Origin: Rhizobium sp. S152
GTDB lineage: Bacteria; Pseudomonadota; Alphaproteobacteria; Rhizobiales; Rhizobiaceae
DNA: 64,000 nucleotides
Assembly (NCBI RefSeq): GCF_030380735.1
Contig: NZ_JAUDRZ010000030.1
Span: 394,045 to 458,044, forward strand
Direction of reading: 5' to 3'
Shown here: positions 1 to 8,868 of the stretch, piece after piece
Position numbering within the stretch: position 1 is the first letter of the stretch
Layout of the letters: each line of letters begins with the position of its first letter
Made by a program: the position numbers and the translations under genes
Notes under the pieces: model-generated
Databases searched by the model: none
What the model was told of the DNA's origin: nothing
Seen by the model: only the letters and a program-made list of their open reading frames with translations

Positions 1-47
1 CTGCAGTCGCCGTCGGCATGTTTTGCCACGCCCGAGGGGCAGCCGAT

Positions 48-374
48 TTATGCCCGGCGAGCGCGCATCTCGCCCATATCCGGGCGCGTGCCGTCAGGGG
101 CGCGAAGGCCGCGATGCTTGCTGAGGAAAATCCATTCGACATTGCCCGGCTCGAAGGGACGACGCGGGTTGACCAGCGCCAGGCGGCGCTCGGCCAGACT
201 GCGCGGAAGCGTGTCGATCATGTCGTTGACGAAGGCGTCGAGGCCGTCCTTCCAGCGCGGGGAGACGGCGACATCAAGACCACCGTAGCGGTGAAAGTCG
301 GGGTGCTTGCGGGAGTAGCACGCGCCGATCATCCACGCGTGCTGTTGTTTGAGGAAGCGTTCTTTAATGCTCAT
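48..374 (-). CDS. Small protein resembling the C-terminal half of phage HNH-type proteins
   Basis: A 108-residue basic protein. The middle reads YGGLDVAVSPRW, then an aromatic/acidic stretch and RRPFEPGNVEWIF. This follows the pattern YGGRGI-V-ERW...YEPGN-RW seen in small phage HNH/AP2-associated proteins, but the histidine-asparagine-histidine metal site itself is not visible. It may be a domesticated or inactive relative rather than a nuclease. It lies just downstream of the DUF2188 gene on the same strand with a 12-bp gap and could be cotranscribed with it. The family assignment is from pattern memory only. Confidence 0.55.
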   Translation of the reverse strand: MSIKERFLKQQHAWMIGACYSRKHPDFHRYGGLDVAVSPRWKDGLDAFVNDMIDTLPRSLAERRLALVNPRRPFEPGNVEWIFLSKHRGLRAPDGTRPDMGEMRARRA

Positions 375-386
375 TCGTAGTCTTTT

Positions 387-635
387 TCATTCCTTGGCGT
401 CATCGACGACATCAGCCTCGGGGCGGTCGCCTCCGTTCGACCGCTCCGTTGTCCAGGTGCCGTCCGCACGCTGATATGTAATTTCAGCATCCTGGCCACC
501 GAGCTGTTGACGCTCTGCGGCGTTCTTGGCCGCTGCCAGTGCTTTTTCGTGAGTTGGGAAAGTTTCCGACCAGACATCACCAAGGCGGTACGCCCAGGCG
601 CCATCATGTTCGGCGACGTGGTAGGTAATCGACAT
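387..635 (-). CDS. DUF2188 domain protein
   Basis: An 82-residue protein with the DUF2188 pattern: an N-terminal YHVAEHDGAWAYRLGDVWS strand pair, then TFPTHEKALAAAKNAA helix and an EITYQRADGTWTTE C-terminal strand. Function is unknown; such proteins are small, soluble and often found among stress-induced genes. The ATG at 635 is chosen because AAGGAAA sits at the right distance before it; an upstream in-frame TTG at 650 lies inside that ribosome binding site. A perfect EcfG-type promoter lies about 65 bp upstream, so general-stress control is likely. The gene at 48-374 follows in the same direction. Confidence 0.8.
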   Translation of the reverse strand: MSITYHVAEHDGAWAYRLGDVWSETFPTHEKALAAAKNAAERQQLGGQDAEITYQRADGTWTTERSNGGDRPEADVVDDAKE

Positions 636-701
636 TGAATTTTCCTTCAAGGATTTTTCGCAACAATTTGCACGCGGCTGTCGCGCACGCTGCGGGGAAG
701 G

Positions 702-726
702 AACGTGAAGGCCCCGTGCTTGTTCC
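702..726 (-). promoter_or_regulatory. EcfG/RpoE2-type promoter for the DUF2188 gene
   Basis: On the minus strand GGAAC (726-722) is followed by 16 bases and CGTT (705-702), an exact match to the alphaproteobacterial general-stress consensus GGAAC-N16/17-CGTT. The start codon at 635 leaves a leader of about 60 bases. The plus strand also reads GGAAC-N16-TGTT across the same bases, a near match pointing toward the small gene at 861. Confidence 0.65.
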
Positions 727-860
727 GAAAGTCCCTGCTGCTCAGGCGATTAGCCTGTGCGAGGCTGGATCGACCGCATCTGCGGAGCTTGCCACGCGGG
801 GGAACGCTTCATAGGCTCGAAGCGTTGAAGGATTCGCTCAACGCATTCAGCAGGAACCCC

Positions 861-1040
861 ATGCGCGCCCAATCGAAGCCGTTCGTCGTCGAAATCAAAT
901 CCTCCCGCCGCACCGACCGCAGCAAGCCGAAATCCCTCTGGGGCGATCTGGATTTGTCTGTCGCGGAGGAAGCGATCACCGACGAGATGCCGCCGGTCGC
1001 GGGTCCAGAGCTTTTTCGAGGCGATGGTAGTACGTCATAA
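861..1040 (+). CDS. Small basic protein, unknown function
   Basis: A 59-residue protein beginning MRAQSKPFVVEIKSSRR, followed by a KSLWGDLDL segment and an acidic tail. No membrane segment or known catalytic motif is visible. The ATG at 861 has AGGAA six bases upstream, whereas the longer reading frame from 705 starts in sequence with no good ribosome site. A strong terminator follows the stop codon directly, which supports a real transcription unit. Short proteins with a PFVVEIK opening are, from memory, common in rhizobial genomes, but no function is known to me. Confidence 0.6.
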   Translation: MRAQSKPFVVEIKSSRRTDRSKPKSLWGDLDLSVAEEAITDEMPPVAGPELFRGDGSTS

Positions 1041-1042
1041 AG

Positions 1043-1071
1043 TGGCCGCGCTTCCGCAGCGGCCATTTTTT
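1043..1071 (+). terminator. Rho-independent terminator
   Basis: TGGCCGC (1043-1049) pairs with GCGGCCA (1059-1065) and is followed by six T residues. It ends the small gene at 861-1040. Confidence 0.85.
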
Positions 1072-1121
1072 GATGTTACAAGCAGGATATTGCGGCAGCA
1101 TGATCAGACGTTAGCCTACCT

Positions 1122-1787
1122 CTACACAGTTGGCGAAGGAGCATCCGGATTGACGATTGCTGGTAAATCGAGCTCCTGTCTCGCGGCGTCGCAGGTTCTC
1201 TCAATGAGAGCGACTATGTTTTCGCCCAATACACCATGCTCTTTCGATGCCTCCGACCATGAGAAGAGGGTGCCATCCTGAAGCGAGAGTACAGCAAAGT
1301 TATCCGGGCGTTTTTTGTCTTCAGGATACCGGTTGGCAACCAGTGAGAGTGCAGCCAATACGAGGTTTTTGCTTAGCTTTGAAGCAGTGTTCCAGATATG
1401 AATAGCAGTTCGACGCCCGTTTATCTCCACCAGGAAATCGGGTCTGAATTTGATGCCAAAGTAACCCTGTGGACTGATAAAAGCGATTGGCTCACATGGT
1501 TCGAGCTTTCCGCTGTTTTCGGTAAGCCATTGCTGAAACCTTCTAAGGCCTTTCCTTGCGGATTCTCGTTCAGAAGCTCTTTTGATTGCTCTCGTCGAGG
1601 CCATAGCCTCTTCGTAGTTCAGTCCCGAGAATGCCATGCGTTGGATTATCGACCTTAGGCTTCTGTGGTAGTCATACGGACGTGGGCTAGGTTTATGTCG
1701 CTCACGTATTGCTCGTTTCTGCGGCTTTTCGTTTAGGCAGATGAGCTTGAGAAAAGCTGAGAAGCCGAATTGCGGTACTCGTGCCAT
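1122..1787 (-). CDS. Conserved hypothetical protein, possibly nuclease-fold
   Basis: A 221-residue basic protein with no signal peptide or membrane span. The N-terminal third is rich in Lys and Arg. Around residues 113-133 the segment FRPDFLVEINGRRTAIHIWN resembles the PD...(D/E)-x-K core of restriction-like nucleases in shape, but the last position reads IHIWN rather than ExK, so catalysis would be doubtful. Start ATG at 1787 has AAAGG about nine bases upstream. It is flanked by terminators on both sides and appears to be a single-gene unit. Function is not recognised. Confidence 0.6.
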   Translation of the reverse strand: MARVPQFGFSAFLKLICLNEKPQKRAIRERHKPSPRPYDYHRSLRSIIQRMAFSGLNYEEAMASTRAIKRASERESARKGLRRFQQWLTENSGKLEPCEPIAFISPQGYFGIKFRPDFLVEINGRRTAIHIWNTASKLSKNLVLAALSLVANRYPEDKKRPDNFAVLSLQDGTLFSWSEASKEHGVLGENIVALIERTCDAARQELDLPAIVNPDAPSPTV

Positions 1788-1919
1788 AGCGTATTACCTT
1801 TCCGTTGATAAGCGCCAAAGCCCAACTCGACTCTTAAATCCGACTCCCCATATGATGGCCTTGCTACAGGTTGGAGAGTTTCTCTTCGCCCACGAGGGCT
1901 TTGGCTTATTCGTGGTATC

Positions 1920-1949
1920 AAAAGCCGGATTCGGAAGGATCCGGCTTTT
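1920..1949. terminator. Bidirectional terminator-like hairpin
   Basis: An 11-bp perfect stem, AAAAGCCGGAT (1920-1930) against ATCCGGCTTTT (1939-1949), with an 8-base loop. A-rich and T-rich flanks allow function in either direction. It lies between the hypothetical gene at 1122-1787 and the end of nrdJ. Confidence 0.65.
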
Positions 1950-2007
1950 GTGTTTGTGGACTTGCTCATATCTGCAAGTCCGCTTGTGCTGCGTCGTCTA
2001 AGACGAC

Positions 2008-2037
2008 AAAAGCCCAGGGAGCGTTCCCTGGGCTTTT
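2008..2037 (-). terminator. Rho-independent terminator of nrdJ
   Basis: A 13-bp perfect stem AAAAGCCCAGGGA (2008-2020) and TCCCTGGGCTTTT (2025-2037) with a 4-base loop, 30 bp beyond the nrdJ stop codon on the minus strand and ending in T residues in that direction. Confidence 0.85.
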
Positions 2038-2066
2038 GAAAGTCAAACATCTGATCGCTTCGATCC

Positions 2067-5000
2067 TCAGCTGCAGCCGCTCGTCGCGCCGCACGTGTCG
2101 CACTTCTCGCAGGTGCCGTTGCGCACCATCGTGAAGTTCTGGCACTCGGAGCACATGTTGCCGGTGTAGCCCTGCATGATCGACCGGGCGCGGCGCTCGG
2201 ATTCGATCTTCTTGGCTTCCGTCTTGGCCGATGCGGCGTCAGCCGCGGCCTTGTCGGAGAACAGTGCCGTTGCCTGCTGCTGGCTCTCGGTCGTGACTTC
2301 TTCCAGCATTTCCTCAGCGATCTCTTCGGCCAGTTCCTTGGCGCGCTCTTCGTAATCGCGCTTGAAGGCGACGATTTCGGAGGTCGAGATGGCAACCGTC
2401 GGCTCGATCTTGCGGGCGGCAGCGCCTGCAAACGACGTTACCGTTGCACCGGACGAGGCACGGGCTGGCGCGGCCGTGGCCGAGCCCTTGGGCTCGCCTG
2501 ATGCCTGGCGTTCGCCGTTCGAAACCAGCGTCGGCTTGTAGCCGCGGGTCCAGCCGGTCGAGACGAGGTTCGTCTTGCCTTCCTGGATGCCCTTGCCAAG
2601 CGCCGTGTTCGAGAAATCAGACGTATCGACATGCGCCAGGTCGTGGCGGCCGAGGTAGGAGACGGCCAGTTCGCGGAACACGTAGTCGAGGATCGACGTG
2701 GCGTTCTTGATCGCGTCGTTGCCGATGACCATGCCGGCCGGCTCGAACTTGGTGAAGGTGAAGGCCTCCACATATTCCTCGAGCGGCACGCCATACTGCA
2801 GGCCGAGCGAAATCGCGATGGCGAAGTTGTTCATCATCGCACGGAAGGCGGCGCCTTCCTTGTGCATGTCGATGAAGATCTCGCCGAGGCGGCCGTCGCC
2901 GAATTCGCCGGTGCGCAGATACACCTTGTGTCCGCCGACGGCGGCCTTCTGGGTGTAGCCCTGCCGGCGGTTCGGCAGCTTCTCGCGTTCGCGGGTGACG
3001 CGCTCGACCACACGCTCGATGATCTTTTCGGTGATGGTGACGGCCTGGGCGGCGACCGGCTGCTGCAGCAGATCCTCCAGGGCGTCCTCATCGCTTTCGT
3101 CTTCGATCAGCGAGGCGTTCAGCGGCTGCGACAGCTTGGAGCCGTCGCGATAGAGCGCGTTAGCCTTCAGGCCGAGCTTCCAGGAGAGCATGTAGGCGCT
3201 CTTGCAATCGTCGACCGTTGCGTCGTTCGGCATGTTGATCGTCTTGGAGATCGCACCCGAGATGAACGGCTGTGCAGCAGCCATCATGCGGATGTGGCTG
3301 TCGACCGAGAGGTAACGCTTGCCGATCTTGCCGCAAGGATTGGCGCAATCGAAGACGGCGAGGTGCTCGTTCTTCAGGAACGGTGCGCCTTCCAGCGTCA
3401 TCGCGCCGCAGACGTGAACGTTGGCAGCCTCGATGTCCTTGCGCGAGAAGCCGACGTGCTCCAGCAGGTTGAAACCCATGTCGCCAAGCTGCTCGTCGGA
3501 AACACCAAGTGTGCCCTTCAGGAAGTCGGCGCCGAGCGTCCACTGGTTGAAGACGAACTTGATGTCGAAGGCCTGCTTCAGCGCGCCGTTCAGCGCCTCG
3601 ATCTTCTCGTCGGTGAAGCCCTTGGCCTTCAGCGAACCGGGGTTGATCGCCGGCGTCTGGTTCAGGTTGCCGTGGCCGACAGCGTAGGCTTCGATCTCGG
3701 CGATCTGGCTTTCCGAATAGCCGAGCGTGCGCAGGGCTTCCGGAACGGCGCGGTTGATGATCTTGAAGTAGCCGCCGCCGGCGAGCTTCTTGAATTTCAC
3801 CAGCGCGAAGTCGGGCTCGATGCCCGTCGTGTCGCAATCCATGACGAGGCCGATCGTGCCCGTGGGCGCGATGACGGTTGCCTGGGCGTTGCGGTAGCCG
3901 TGCTTTTCGCCGAGTTCGAGTGCCTTGTCCCAGGCGCTCTTGGCGTGTGCCGCCAGATCCTGGTCCGGGTTTTCCGAGTGGATCAGCGCGACCGGGTTGA
4001 TCGACAGGCCTTCATAGCCAGACGTCTCGCCGTAGGCGGCGCGGCGATGGTTGCGGATGACCCGCAGCATGGCTTCGCGGTTCGGCTTGAACATCGGGAA
4101 AGGTCCGAGTTCAGAGGAAATCTCGGCCGAGGTGGCGTAGGAGATGCCGGTCATGATCGCGGTCAGCGAGCCGGCGATGGCGCGGGCTTCGTCGCTGTCA
4201 TACGGAATGCCCGACGACATCAAGAGCCCACCGATGTTGGCATAGCCGAGGCCGATCGTGCGGTATTCGTAGGAGCGCTCGGCAATCTGCTTCGACGGGA
4301 ACTGCGCCATCATGACCGAGACTTCGAGGACGACGGTCCACAGACGGACGGCATGCTCGTAGTCGGCGATGTTGATGCGCTTGGTGGCGGCGTCCTTGAA
4401 CTGCAGCAGGTTCAGCGAGGCAAGGTTGCAGGCCGTGTCGTCGAGGAACATGTATTCCGAGCACGGGTTGGATGCGCGGATCGGGCCGGCGGCCGGGCTG
4501 GTGTGCCAGTCGTTCATCGTCGTGTTGAAGTGCAGGCCCGGATCGGCCGATGCCCATGCGGCGTAGGAGATCGATTCCCACAGATCGCGGGCCTTCAGGG
4601 TCTTCATGACCTTGCCGTCCTTGCGGGCGGTCAGGTTCCAGTCGCCGTCGTTTTCGACAGCGCGCAGGAAGTCGTCCTTGATCGAGACCGAGTTGTTGGA
4701 GTTCTGGCCGGAGACCGTCAGATAGGCTTCCGAATCCCAGTCGGTGTCATAGGTCTTGAACTCGAGGTCCTTGTAGCCCTGCTTGGCGAACTGGATGACG
4801 CGGCCGATATAGTTTTCCGGAACCTGGTCCTTCTTGGCGGCGCGCACTTCGCGCTTCAGGGCAGGGTTCTTGTTGGCGTCGTAGCAATCGTCGTTATCGC
4901 CTTCGCAATTGACGCAGGCCTTCATGATCGCCTTCAGATGCTTGGCGACGACCTTGGAGCCGGTCACGAGAGCGGCAACCTTCTGCTCTTCCTTGACCTT

Positions 5001-5888
5001 CCAGTTGATGTATTCCTCGATATCGGGATGGTCGATGTCGACCACGACCATCTTGGCCGCGCGACGCGTCGTGCCGCCCGACTTGATGGCGCCCGCTGCG
5101 CGGTCGCCGATCTTCAGGAAGCTCATCAGGCCGGAGGAACGGCCGCCGCCGGAAAGGCGTTCGCCTTCGCCGCGCAGATAGGAGAAGTTGGAGCCGGTGC
5201 CGGAACCGTACTTGAACAGGCGGGCTTCGCGAACCCACAGGTCCATGATTCCGCCTTCGTTGACCAGATCGTCTTCGACGGACTGGATGAAGCAGGCGTG
5301 CGGCTGCGGATGCTCATAGGCCGACTTGGACTTCGTCAGCTTGCCGGTGAAGGGGTCGACATAGAAGTGGCCCTGGCCGGGGCCGTCGATGCCATAGGCC
5401 CAATGCATACCGGTGTTGAACCACTGTGGGCTATTCGGGGCGACGCGCTGCGTTGCGAGCATGTAGGCGAGTTCGTCGCGGAAGGCTGCCGCGTCTTCCT
5501 CGGAGGAGAAGTAACCACCCTTCCAGCCCCAGTAGGTCCAGGTGCCGGCCAGACGGTCGAAGACCTGGCGCGCATCGGTTTCCGAACCGTACTGCTGATC
5601 CTTCGGGAGTTCCTTCAGAGCGGCCTCATCGGCGACCGAGCGCCACAGGAAGGAAGGAACATCGTTTTCCTCGACCTTCTTGAGGCGGGCAGGGACGCCG
5701 GCCTTGCGGAAATACTTCTGTGCCAGAATGTCGGCCGCGACCTGCGAAAACTGCGCGGGAACATCGATGTTCTCGAGGCGGAATACGATCGACCCATCGG
5801 GGTTCTTGATCTCGCTGGTTGCCTTGCGGAATTCGATAGCCGCGTAAGCGCCCTGATCTGCCTTCGTAAATCGGCGTTCTATGCGCAT
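2067..5888 (-). CDS. nrdJ: Adenosylcobalamin-dependent (class II) ribonucleotide reductase
   Basis: A 1273-residue enzyme that reduces ribonucleotides to deoxyribonucleotides using a cobalamin-generated thiyl radical, independent of oxygen. The ten-stranded barrel runs through most of the protein. The active-site segment [20 protein letters not shown] sits near residue 470 and supplies the N-x-C-x-E set; an insert with [11 protein letters not shown] lies near residue 325. The C-terminal tail carries CSEC, CEKC and CGATSGC cysteines suited to redox regeneration by thioredoxin. Length fits the long alphaproteobacterial NrdJ type. It is a single-gene unit with its own terminator. NrdR-box-like sites upstream suggest repression when dATP is high. 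Confidence 0.97.
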   Translation of the reverse strand: MRIERRFTKADQGAYAAIEFRKATSEIKNPDGSIVFRLENIDVPAQFSQVAADILAQKYFRKAGVPARLKKVEENDVPSFLWRSVADEAALKELPKDQQYGSETDARQVFDRLAGTWTYWGWKGGYFSSEEDAAAFRDELAYMLATQRVAPNSPQWFNTGMHWAYGIDGPGQGHFYVDPFTGKLTKSKSAYEHPQPHACFIQSVEDDLVNEGGIMDLWVREARLFKYGSGTGSNFSYLRGEGERLSGGGRSSGLMSFLKIGDRAAGAIKSGGTTRRAAKMVVVDIDHPDIEEYINWKVKEEQKVAALVTGSKVVAKHLKAIMKACVNCEGDNDDCYDANKNPALKREVRAAKKDQVPENYIGRVIQFAKQGYKDLEFKTYDTDWDSEAYLTVSGQNSNNSVSIKDDFLRAVENDGDWNLTARKDGKVMKTLKARDLWESISYAAWASADPGLHFNTTMNDWHTSPAAGPIRASNPCSEYMFLDDTACNLASLNLLQFKDAATKRINIADYEHAVRLWTVVLEVSVMMAQFPSKQIAERSYEYRTIGLGYANIGGLLMSSGIPYDSDEARAIAGSLTAIMTGISYATSAEISSELGPFPMFKPNREAMLRVIRNHRRAAYGETSGYEGLSINPVALIHSENPDQDLAAHAKSAWDKALELGEKHGYRNAQATVIAPTGTIGLVMDCDTTGIEPDFALVKFKKLAGGGYFKIINRAVPEALRTLGYSESQIAEIEAYAVGHGNLNQTPAINPGSLKAKGFTDEKIEALNGALKQAFDIKFVFNQWTLGADFLKGTLGVSDEQLGDMGFNLLEHVGFSRKDIEAANVHVCGAMTLEGAPFLKNEHLAVFDCANPCGKIGKRYLSVDSHIRMMAAAQPFISGAISKTINMPNDATVDDCKSAYMLSWKLGLKANALYRDGSKLSQPLNASLIEDESDEDALEDLLQQPVAAQAVTITEKIIERVVERVTREREKLPNRRQGYTQKAAVGGHKVYLRTGEFGDGRLGEIFIDMHKEGAAFRAMMNNFAIAISLGLQYGVPLEEYVEAFTFTKFEPAGMVIGNDAIKNATSILDYVFRELAVSYLGRHDLAHVDTSDFSNTALGKGIQEGKTNLVSTGWTRGYKPTLVSNGERQASGEPKGSATAAPARASSGATVTSFAGAAARKIEPTVAISTSEIVAFKRDYEERAKELAEEIAEEMLEEVTTESQQQATALFSDKAAADAASAKTEAKKIESERRARSIMQGYTGNMCSECQNFTMVRNGTCEKCDTCGATSGCS

Positions 5889-6020
5889 TTGCCTTAACCT
5901 CTAGCTCGCGCGCCCCGTCCCCGTTGACCAAGGCGCAAGTTTCCACCTCCGGCGGCGCCGTAAGCAGCGCAGCCAGTTCTCGTTCCGTATCGTCACAGGC
6001 GTGTCATCCGGAGATGGGTC

Positions 6021-6067
6021 ATCCTGTATCTTGTGGTGATGGTGGCTGCAATCACTAAATATAGTAT
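6021..6067 (-). promoter_or_regulatory. Paired NrdR-box-like operators upstream of nrdJ
   Basis: Box one, 6052-6067 (TCACTAAATATAGTAT), is close to the NrdR consensus acaCwAtATaTwGtgt. Box two, 6021-6036 (ATCCTGTATCTTGTGG), is weaker, about 11 of 16. Their starts are 31 bp apart, three helical turns, the usual arrangement for NrdR pairs. They lie about 135-180 bp before the nrdJ start codon. Consensus recalled from the literature; no weight matrix was run. Confidence 0.45.
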
Positions 6068-6296
6068 TAACAGCCTTTTTCCGCCAGCCCCGGATGTTGA
6101 TTTTTCAGGTGGCGAAAATCGCGCAGAAATCCCTCAAGGCGCATCATCCGTCATGGACGCAACACCCTGATTTCATGCTCGATTTCTGGAGAGAACCGGC
6201 CTCGTTACTCCCGGTTCAGTCGCCGCCGCAACATCGAACCTCATTAAGTTTGAAAGAGGCGATTCCGTCAAGGGCTGGTTCTTAATGAAGTGTTCA

Positions 6297-6312
6297 CCAC
6301 AACATATTGTGG
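6297..6312. promoter_or_regulatory. 16-bp perfect palindrome-type site resembling an NrdR box
   Basis: CCACAACATATTGTGG has arms CCACAA and TTGTGG around CATA and fits the NrdR consensus at most positions. It stands 230 bp upstream of the nearer pair and about 410 bp from the nrdJ start, so it may be a remote site or belong to an unseen transcript. Confidence 0.35.
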
Positions 6313-6479
6313 AAGCGTCTGTGGAGAACGGGGAAAAGCGAGACGTGTAGAAGAATCAATGGCTTGTGGCGTCAAGTGGCGACAAGGGTCGAAAAAGCGA
6401 AGAATAACTTAAAATATAACGGTTTGGGGCTGGCTTTTGCCCCGCAAATGCGCATTGCGATTCGCAGCTGCTGGAAACG

Positions 6480-7067
6480 TCACAAGGCATCGATCGCTAT
6501 GGTCACTGTTGCGGTGCCGATGGGGCGTCCGGCCCGGTTCTTGATGACGAAGCTCGCCTGCGTTTCCAGCATCTGCGACTGGTCGTCGCGCTCGGCGCGA
6601 CTGATAAACGTCTCGTTCGATCCAGCCGCGAAGGTCTTGAGATACTTGTCCTCGTCGCCCTGCCAGTAGTCGTTGGTCGGAACGCTTTGGCCGACGTTGA
6701 GGCCGTTCCGGTCGGTGACGAAGAACTCGACGATCGTCCCCTGCGAATCACTCTGCTTCGATTTGAGGTAGCGCGAGACCGGCTTGTCGAGCAAACGGCG
6801 CACCATCTGCCAGTCGCCGGTCTTGATTTCGGAGCGGTACGTATTGTCGAGGACGGTGATGTCCATGGAGCTGACATCGCCGAACCGGCTGTTCTGCTCC
6901 TCGATCGCTTGAGTGACGATCGGCGCATCGACCATCGGTCGGATCAGCGTATCCACATATTCACGCACGACCGACACGTAGGCGGGCTCTGATGAACCGA
7001 CTGATGGCATCAGGCAAAGACACAGCCCGAAGACCGCGATCGTGCCGACATACCCCCAACGCGTCAT
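6480..7067 (-). CDS. Exported PDC-like sensor protein
   Basis: A 195-residue protein with a hydrophobic signal segment (GYVGTIAVFGLCLCLMPSVG) and likely cleavage near SSEPAY. The mature part follows the PDC/Cache-like sensor fold: a long helix (VVREYVDTLIRPMVDAPIV..AI), then GTIVEFFVTDRNGLNVGQS and NDYWQGDEDKYLKTF, a pattern common in single-domain periplasmic sensors next to two-component genes. No kinase or cyclase partner is adjacent here. Start chosen at the ATG 7067, five bases after GGAG; GTG 7073 and ATG 7070 are also in frame. Ligand unknown. Confidence 0.7.
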   Translation of the reverse strand: MTRWGYVGTIAVFGLCLCLMPSVGSSEPAYVSVVREYVDTLIRPMVDAPIVTQAIEEQNSRFGDVSSMDITVLDNTYRSEIKTGDWQMVRRLLDKPVSRYLKSKQSDSQGTIVEFFVTDRNGLNVGQSVPTNDYWQGDEDKYLKTFAAGSNETFISRAERDDQSQMLETQASFVIKNRAGRPIGTATVTIAIDAL

Positions 7068-7232
7068 CATCACTCCAACACCATACCCAGGCGCGTCCTC
7101 GATCGCAGCCCCGCCGTTCCTCGCTCCCAGGCTGCAGCTTCACGATATGCCGGAAAAGCGCAGCCTGACAGCGGATTTATGAGTGTTAGTTAAATAAAGA
7201 TTGGCGCAATTACAAATTGCGAAGGCGAAAGC

Positions 7233-7730
7233 CTAGCCGCGCGCGCCCTTGGAGATCGGCTCCTGATAGGTGAAGCCCATGTCCCACGGGAAATAGATCC
7301 ATGTATCCTGGCTCACCTCGGTCACAAAGGTGTCGATGACAGGCACACCCTGGGGTTTTGCGTAGACGCAGGCGAAATGCGCCTTTGGAAGGAGCGAGCG
7401 AACTTCCTGAGCCGTCTTGCCGGTATCGGTCAGGTCGTCCACAACTAGAACGGACTCTCCGCCATCGACGAGAAGTTCCTGGGCGATACCCTTCAGAAGG
7501 GTCATTTCTCCCTGGTTCACGTAGTCATGGTAGGACGCGACGCAGACGGTTTCGATGAGCCGGATATTCAGCTCGCGCGAGATGATGGCAGCCGGTACAA
7601 GGCCGCCGCGGGTGATGCAGACGATCGCCTTGAACGGACGGTTGAGGCCGGAAAGACGCCAGGCGAGCGCGCGCGCATCGCGGTGAAACTGATCCCAGGA
7701 AACAGGGAAGGCTTTATCGGGAAGAGACAT
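7233..7730 (-). CDS. gpt: Xanthine phosphoribosyltransferase
   Basis: A 165-residue type I phosphoribosyltransferase that converts xanthine or guanine plus PRPP to the nucleotide in purine salvage. The PRPP loop [13 protein letters not shown] is seen near residues 95-107, preceded by ITRGGLVPA (the 5' PPi loop region) and followed by the C-terminal WIYFPWD segment typical of the xanthine-guanine enzymes. The ATG at 7730 with GGAG upstream is preferred over an in-frame start at 7811 that adds a basic unstructured stretch. Monocistronic as far as visible. Confidence 0.9.
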   Translation of the reverse strand: MSLPDKAFPVSWDQFHRDARALAWRLSGLNRPFKAIVCITRGGLVPAAIISRELNIRLIETVCVASYHDYVNQGEMTLLKGIAQELLVDGGESVLVVDDLTDTGKTAQEVRSLLPKAHFACVYAKPQGVPVIDTFVTEVSQDTWIYFPWDMGFTYQEPISKGARG

Positions 7731-7913
7731 GATGTTGCTCCGCGGCATGAAAAGAGTGACACGCCGTTTCTCCGGCGGCCGGACAGGCAATCCGCGATCG
7801 GTCAAACGCAAATCGCGCAGCCGGAACTGCGCGATAGGAGACCGAAGCCGGAGCTCGTCATCGGTCGCTGCAATTAGCGGAATTCGGGCGCAAAACGCAA
7901 GCCCTCGCGTTTC

Positions 7914-8759
7914 CTATCGAGAAAGCAGGGTCGGCGCCGTCATCGACTGGAGCAGACTTTTGGTCGTTCCGCCGAAAATCATCTGCCACAGCCGCGAGTG
8001 GGTATAGGCGCCCATGACAAGCAGATCGATGCTGCTGTCTGAGAGTCGGTTCTCGATGACAGCGGATGTGTTCTTGTCGGCGGCGCTGTGCGCGGTCGCG
8101 AGCGTCGCGTTGACGCCGTGCCGCGCCAGCATGGCGGCAATCTCGGCGCCGGCCGTGGCCGCCGATTGCAGGGCGTTCTCCACCGGGTCGACCGAGAAGA
8201 CCTCGACCTCGTCTGCGGCCTTGAGGAAGGGCAGGGCATCGAAAGCCGCGCGGGCCGCTTCCTTCGATCCGTTCCAGGCGACGAGCACCCGCTTGATCGG
8301 CTTCGGCCTCTTGAGCACGAAGGGAACCATCAGCACCGGCCGGCCGCTCTCGAACAGGAAGTTGTCCACATCCACATGGCTGTCAGACGGCCGCTCCGGA
8401 TCGGCCTGCGAGGCGATGAGCAGATCGGCGCTGCGGGCACTCTCGATCAGCGGCGCCGAACCATAGCCCGAGGAGGAGGCATAACTGCGCCATTCGAACG
8501 AAATCCCGGATGCCTGCGCCTTGGCTCGAAAGATCCGTTCGACTTCGATGGTTTCGGAATGCGCCATGTCCTGAAGTGCCTGTACGGCGACTGGGTCGGG
8601 AATCTCCATTGGCGCGACCAGCGGCACGACGGCGACAGTTTCCGCGTGCAGGCCGATGACATGGGAATTGTGCTCGGCTGCGAGGGCAAATGCGAAATCG
8701 GCAACGGCCGCGGCATTATCAGCAGTATCGAGTATGGCGAGTATGGTTTTATAGGACAT
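7914..8759 (-). CDS. Universal stress protein, two tandem Usp domains
   Basis: A 281-residue protein of two UspA-type domains. The first begins YKTILAILDTADNAAAV; the second begins KPIKRVLVAWNGSKEAARA near residue 145 and ends with VMGAYTHSRLWQMIFGGTT, which holds the G-2x-G-9x-G-(S/T) nucleotide-binding pattern. Tandem UspA proteins of this size occur widely in alphaproteobacteria and are tied to stress survival; the actual ligand here is unknown. Start ATG 8759 has AAGGAG eight bases upstream; the in-frame start at 8801 lacks one. Confidence 0.9.
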   Translation of the reverse strand: MSYKTILAILDTADNAAAVADFAFALAAEHNSHVIGLHAETVAVVPLVAPMEIPDPVAVQALQDMAHSETIEVERIFRAKAQASGISFEWRSYASSSGYGSAPLIESARSADLLIASQADPERPSDSHVDVDNFLFESGRPVLMVPFVLKRPKPIKRVLVAWNGSKEAARAAFDALPFLKAADEVEVFSVDPVENALQSAATAGAEIAAMLARHGVNATLATAHSAADKNTSAVIENRLSDSSIDLLVMGAYTHSRLWQMIFGGTTKSLLQSMTAPTLLSR

Positions 8760-8868
8760 GATCAATTCTCCTTGCGCGGGTGAAATAGGCTCGCGCGCCA
8801 TTGAAAATGCTCCAACGGCGGCGCGGGTTCCTTGACGCGGATCAGGTGAAGCCCGTTTTCTTGAAGAC

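Larger units (their letters stand above)
5889..6479. other. 591-bp gap between nrdJ and the PDC-like gene
   Basis: Apart from the NrdR-like sites at 6021-6067 and 6297-6312 I see no convincing gene here. A 63-codon frame at 6094-6285 has no ribosome binding site and no familiar composition. The part from about 6230 to 6440 is richer in A and T than its surroundings. No cobalamin riboswitch was recognised by eye. Confidence 0.5.

Noticed and set aside
2631-5897. 1088-codon frame on the plus strand opposite nrdJ
   Set aside because: It mirrors nrdJ codons in a GC-rich gene; its composition is Val/Ala/Asp/Arg-rich with no domain, and nrdJ is certain.
6094-6285. 63-codon plus frame upstream of nrdJ
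   Set aside because: No ribosome site, no familiar composition; lies over regulatory sequence.
5889-6300. Cobalamin riboswitch upstream of nrdJ
   Set aside because: No B12-box-like segment or suitable helix set was found by eye; a covariance search would be decisive.
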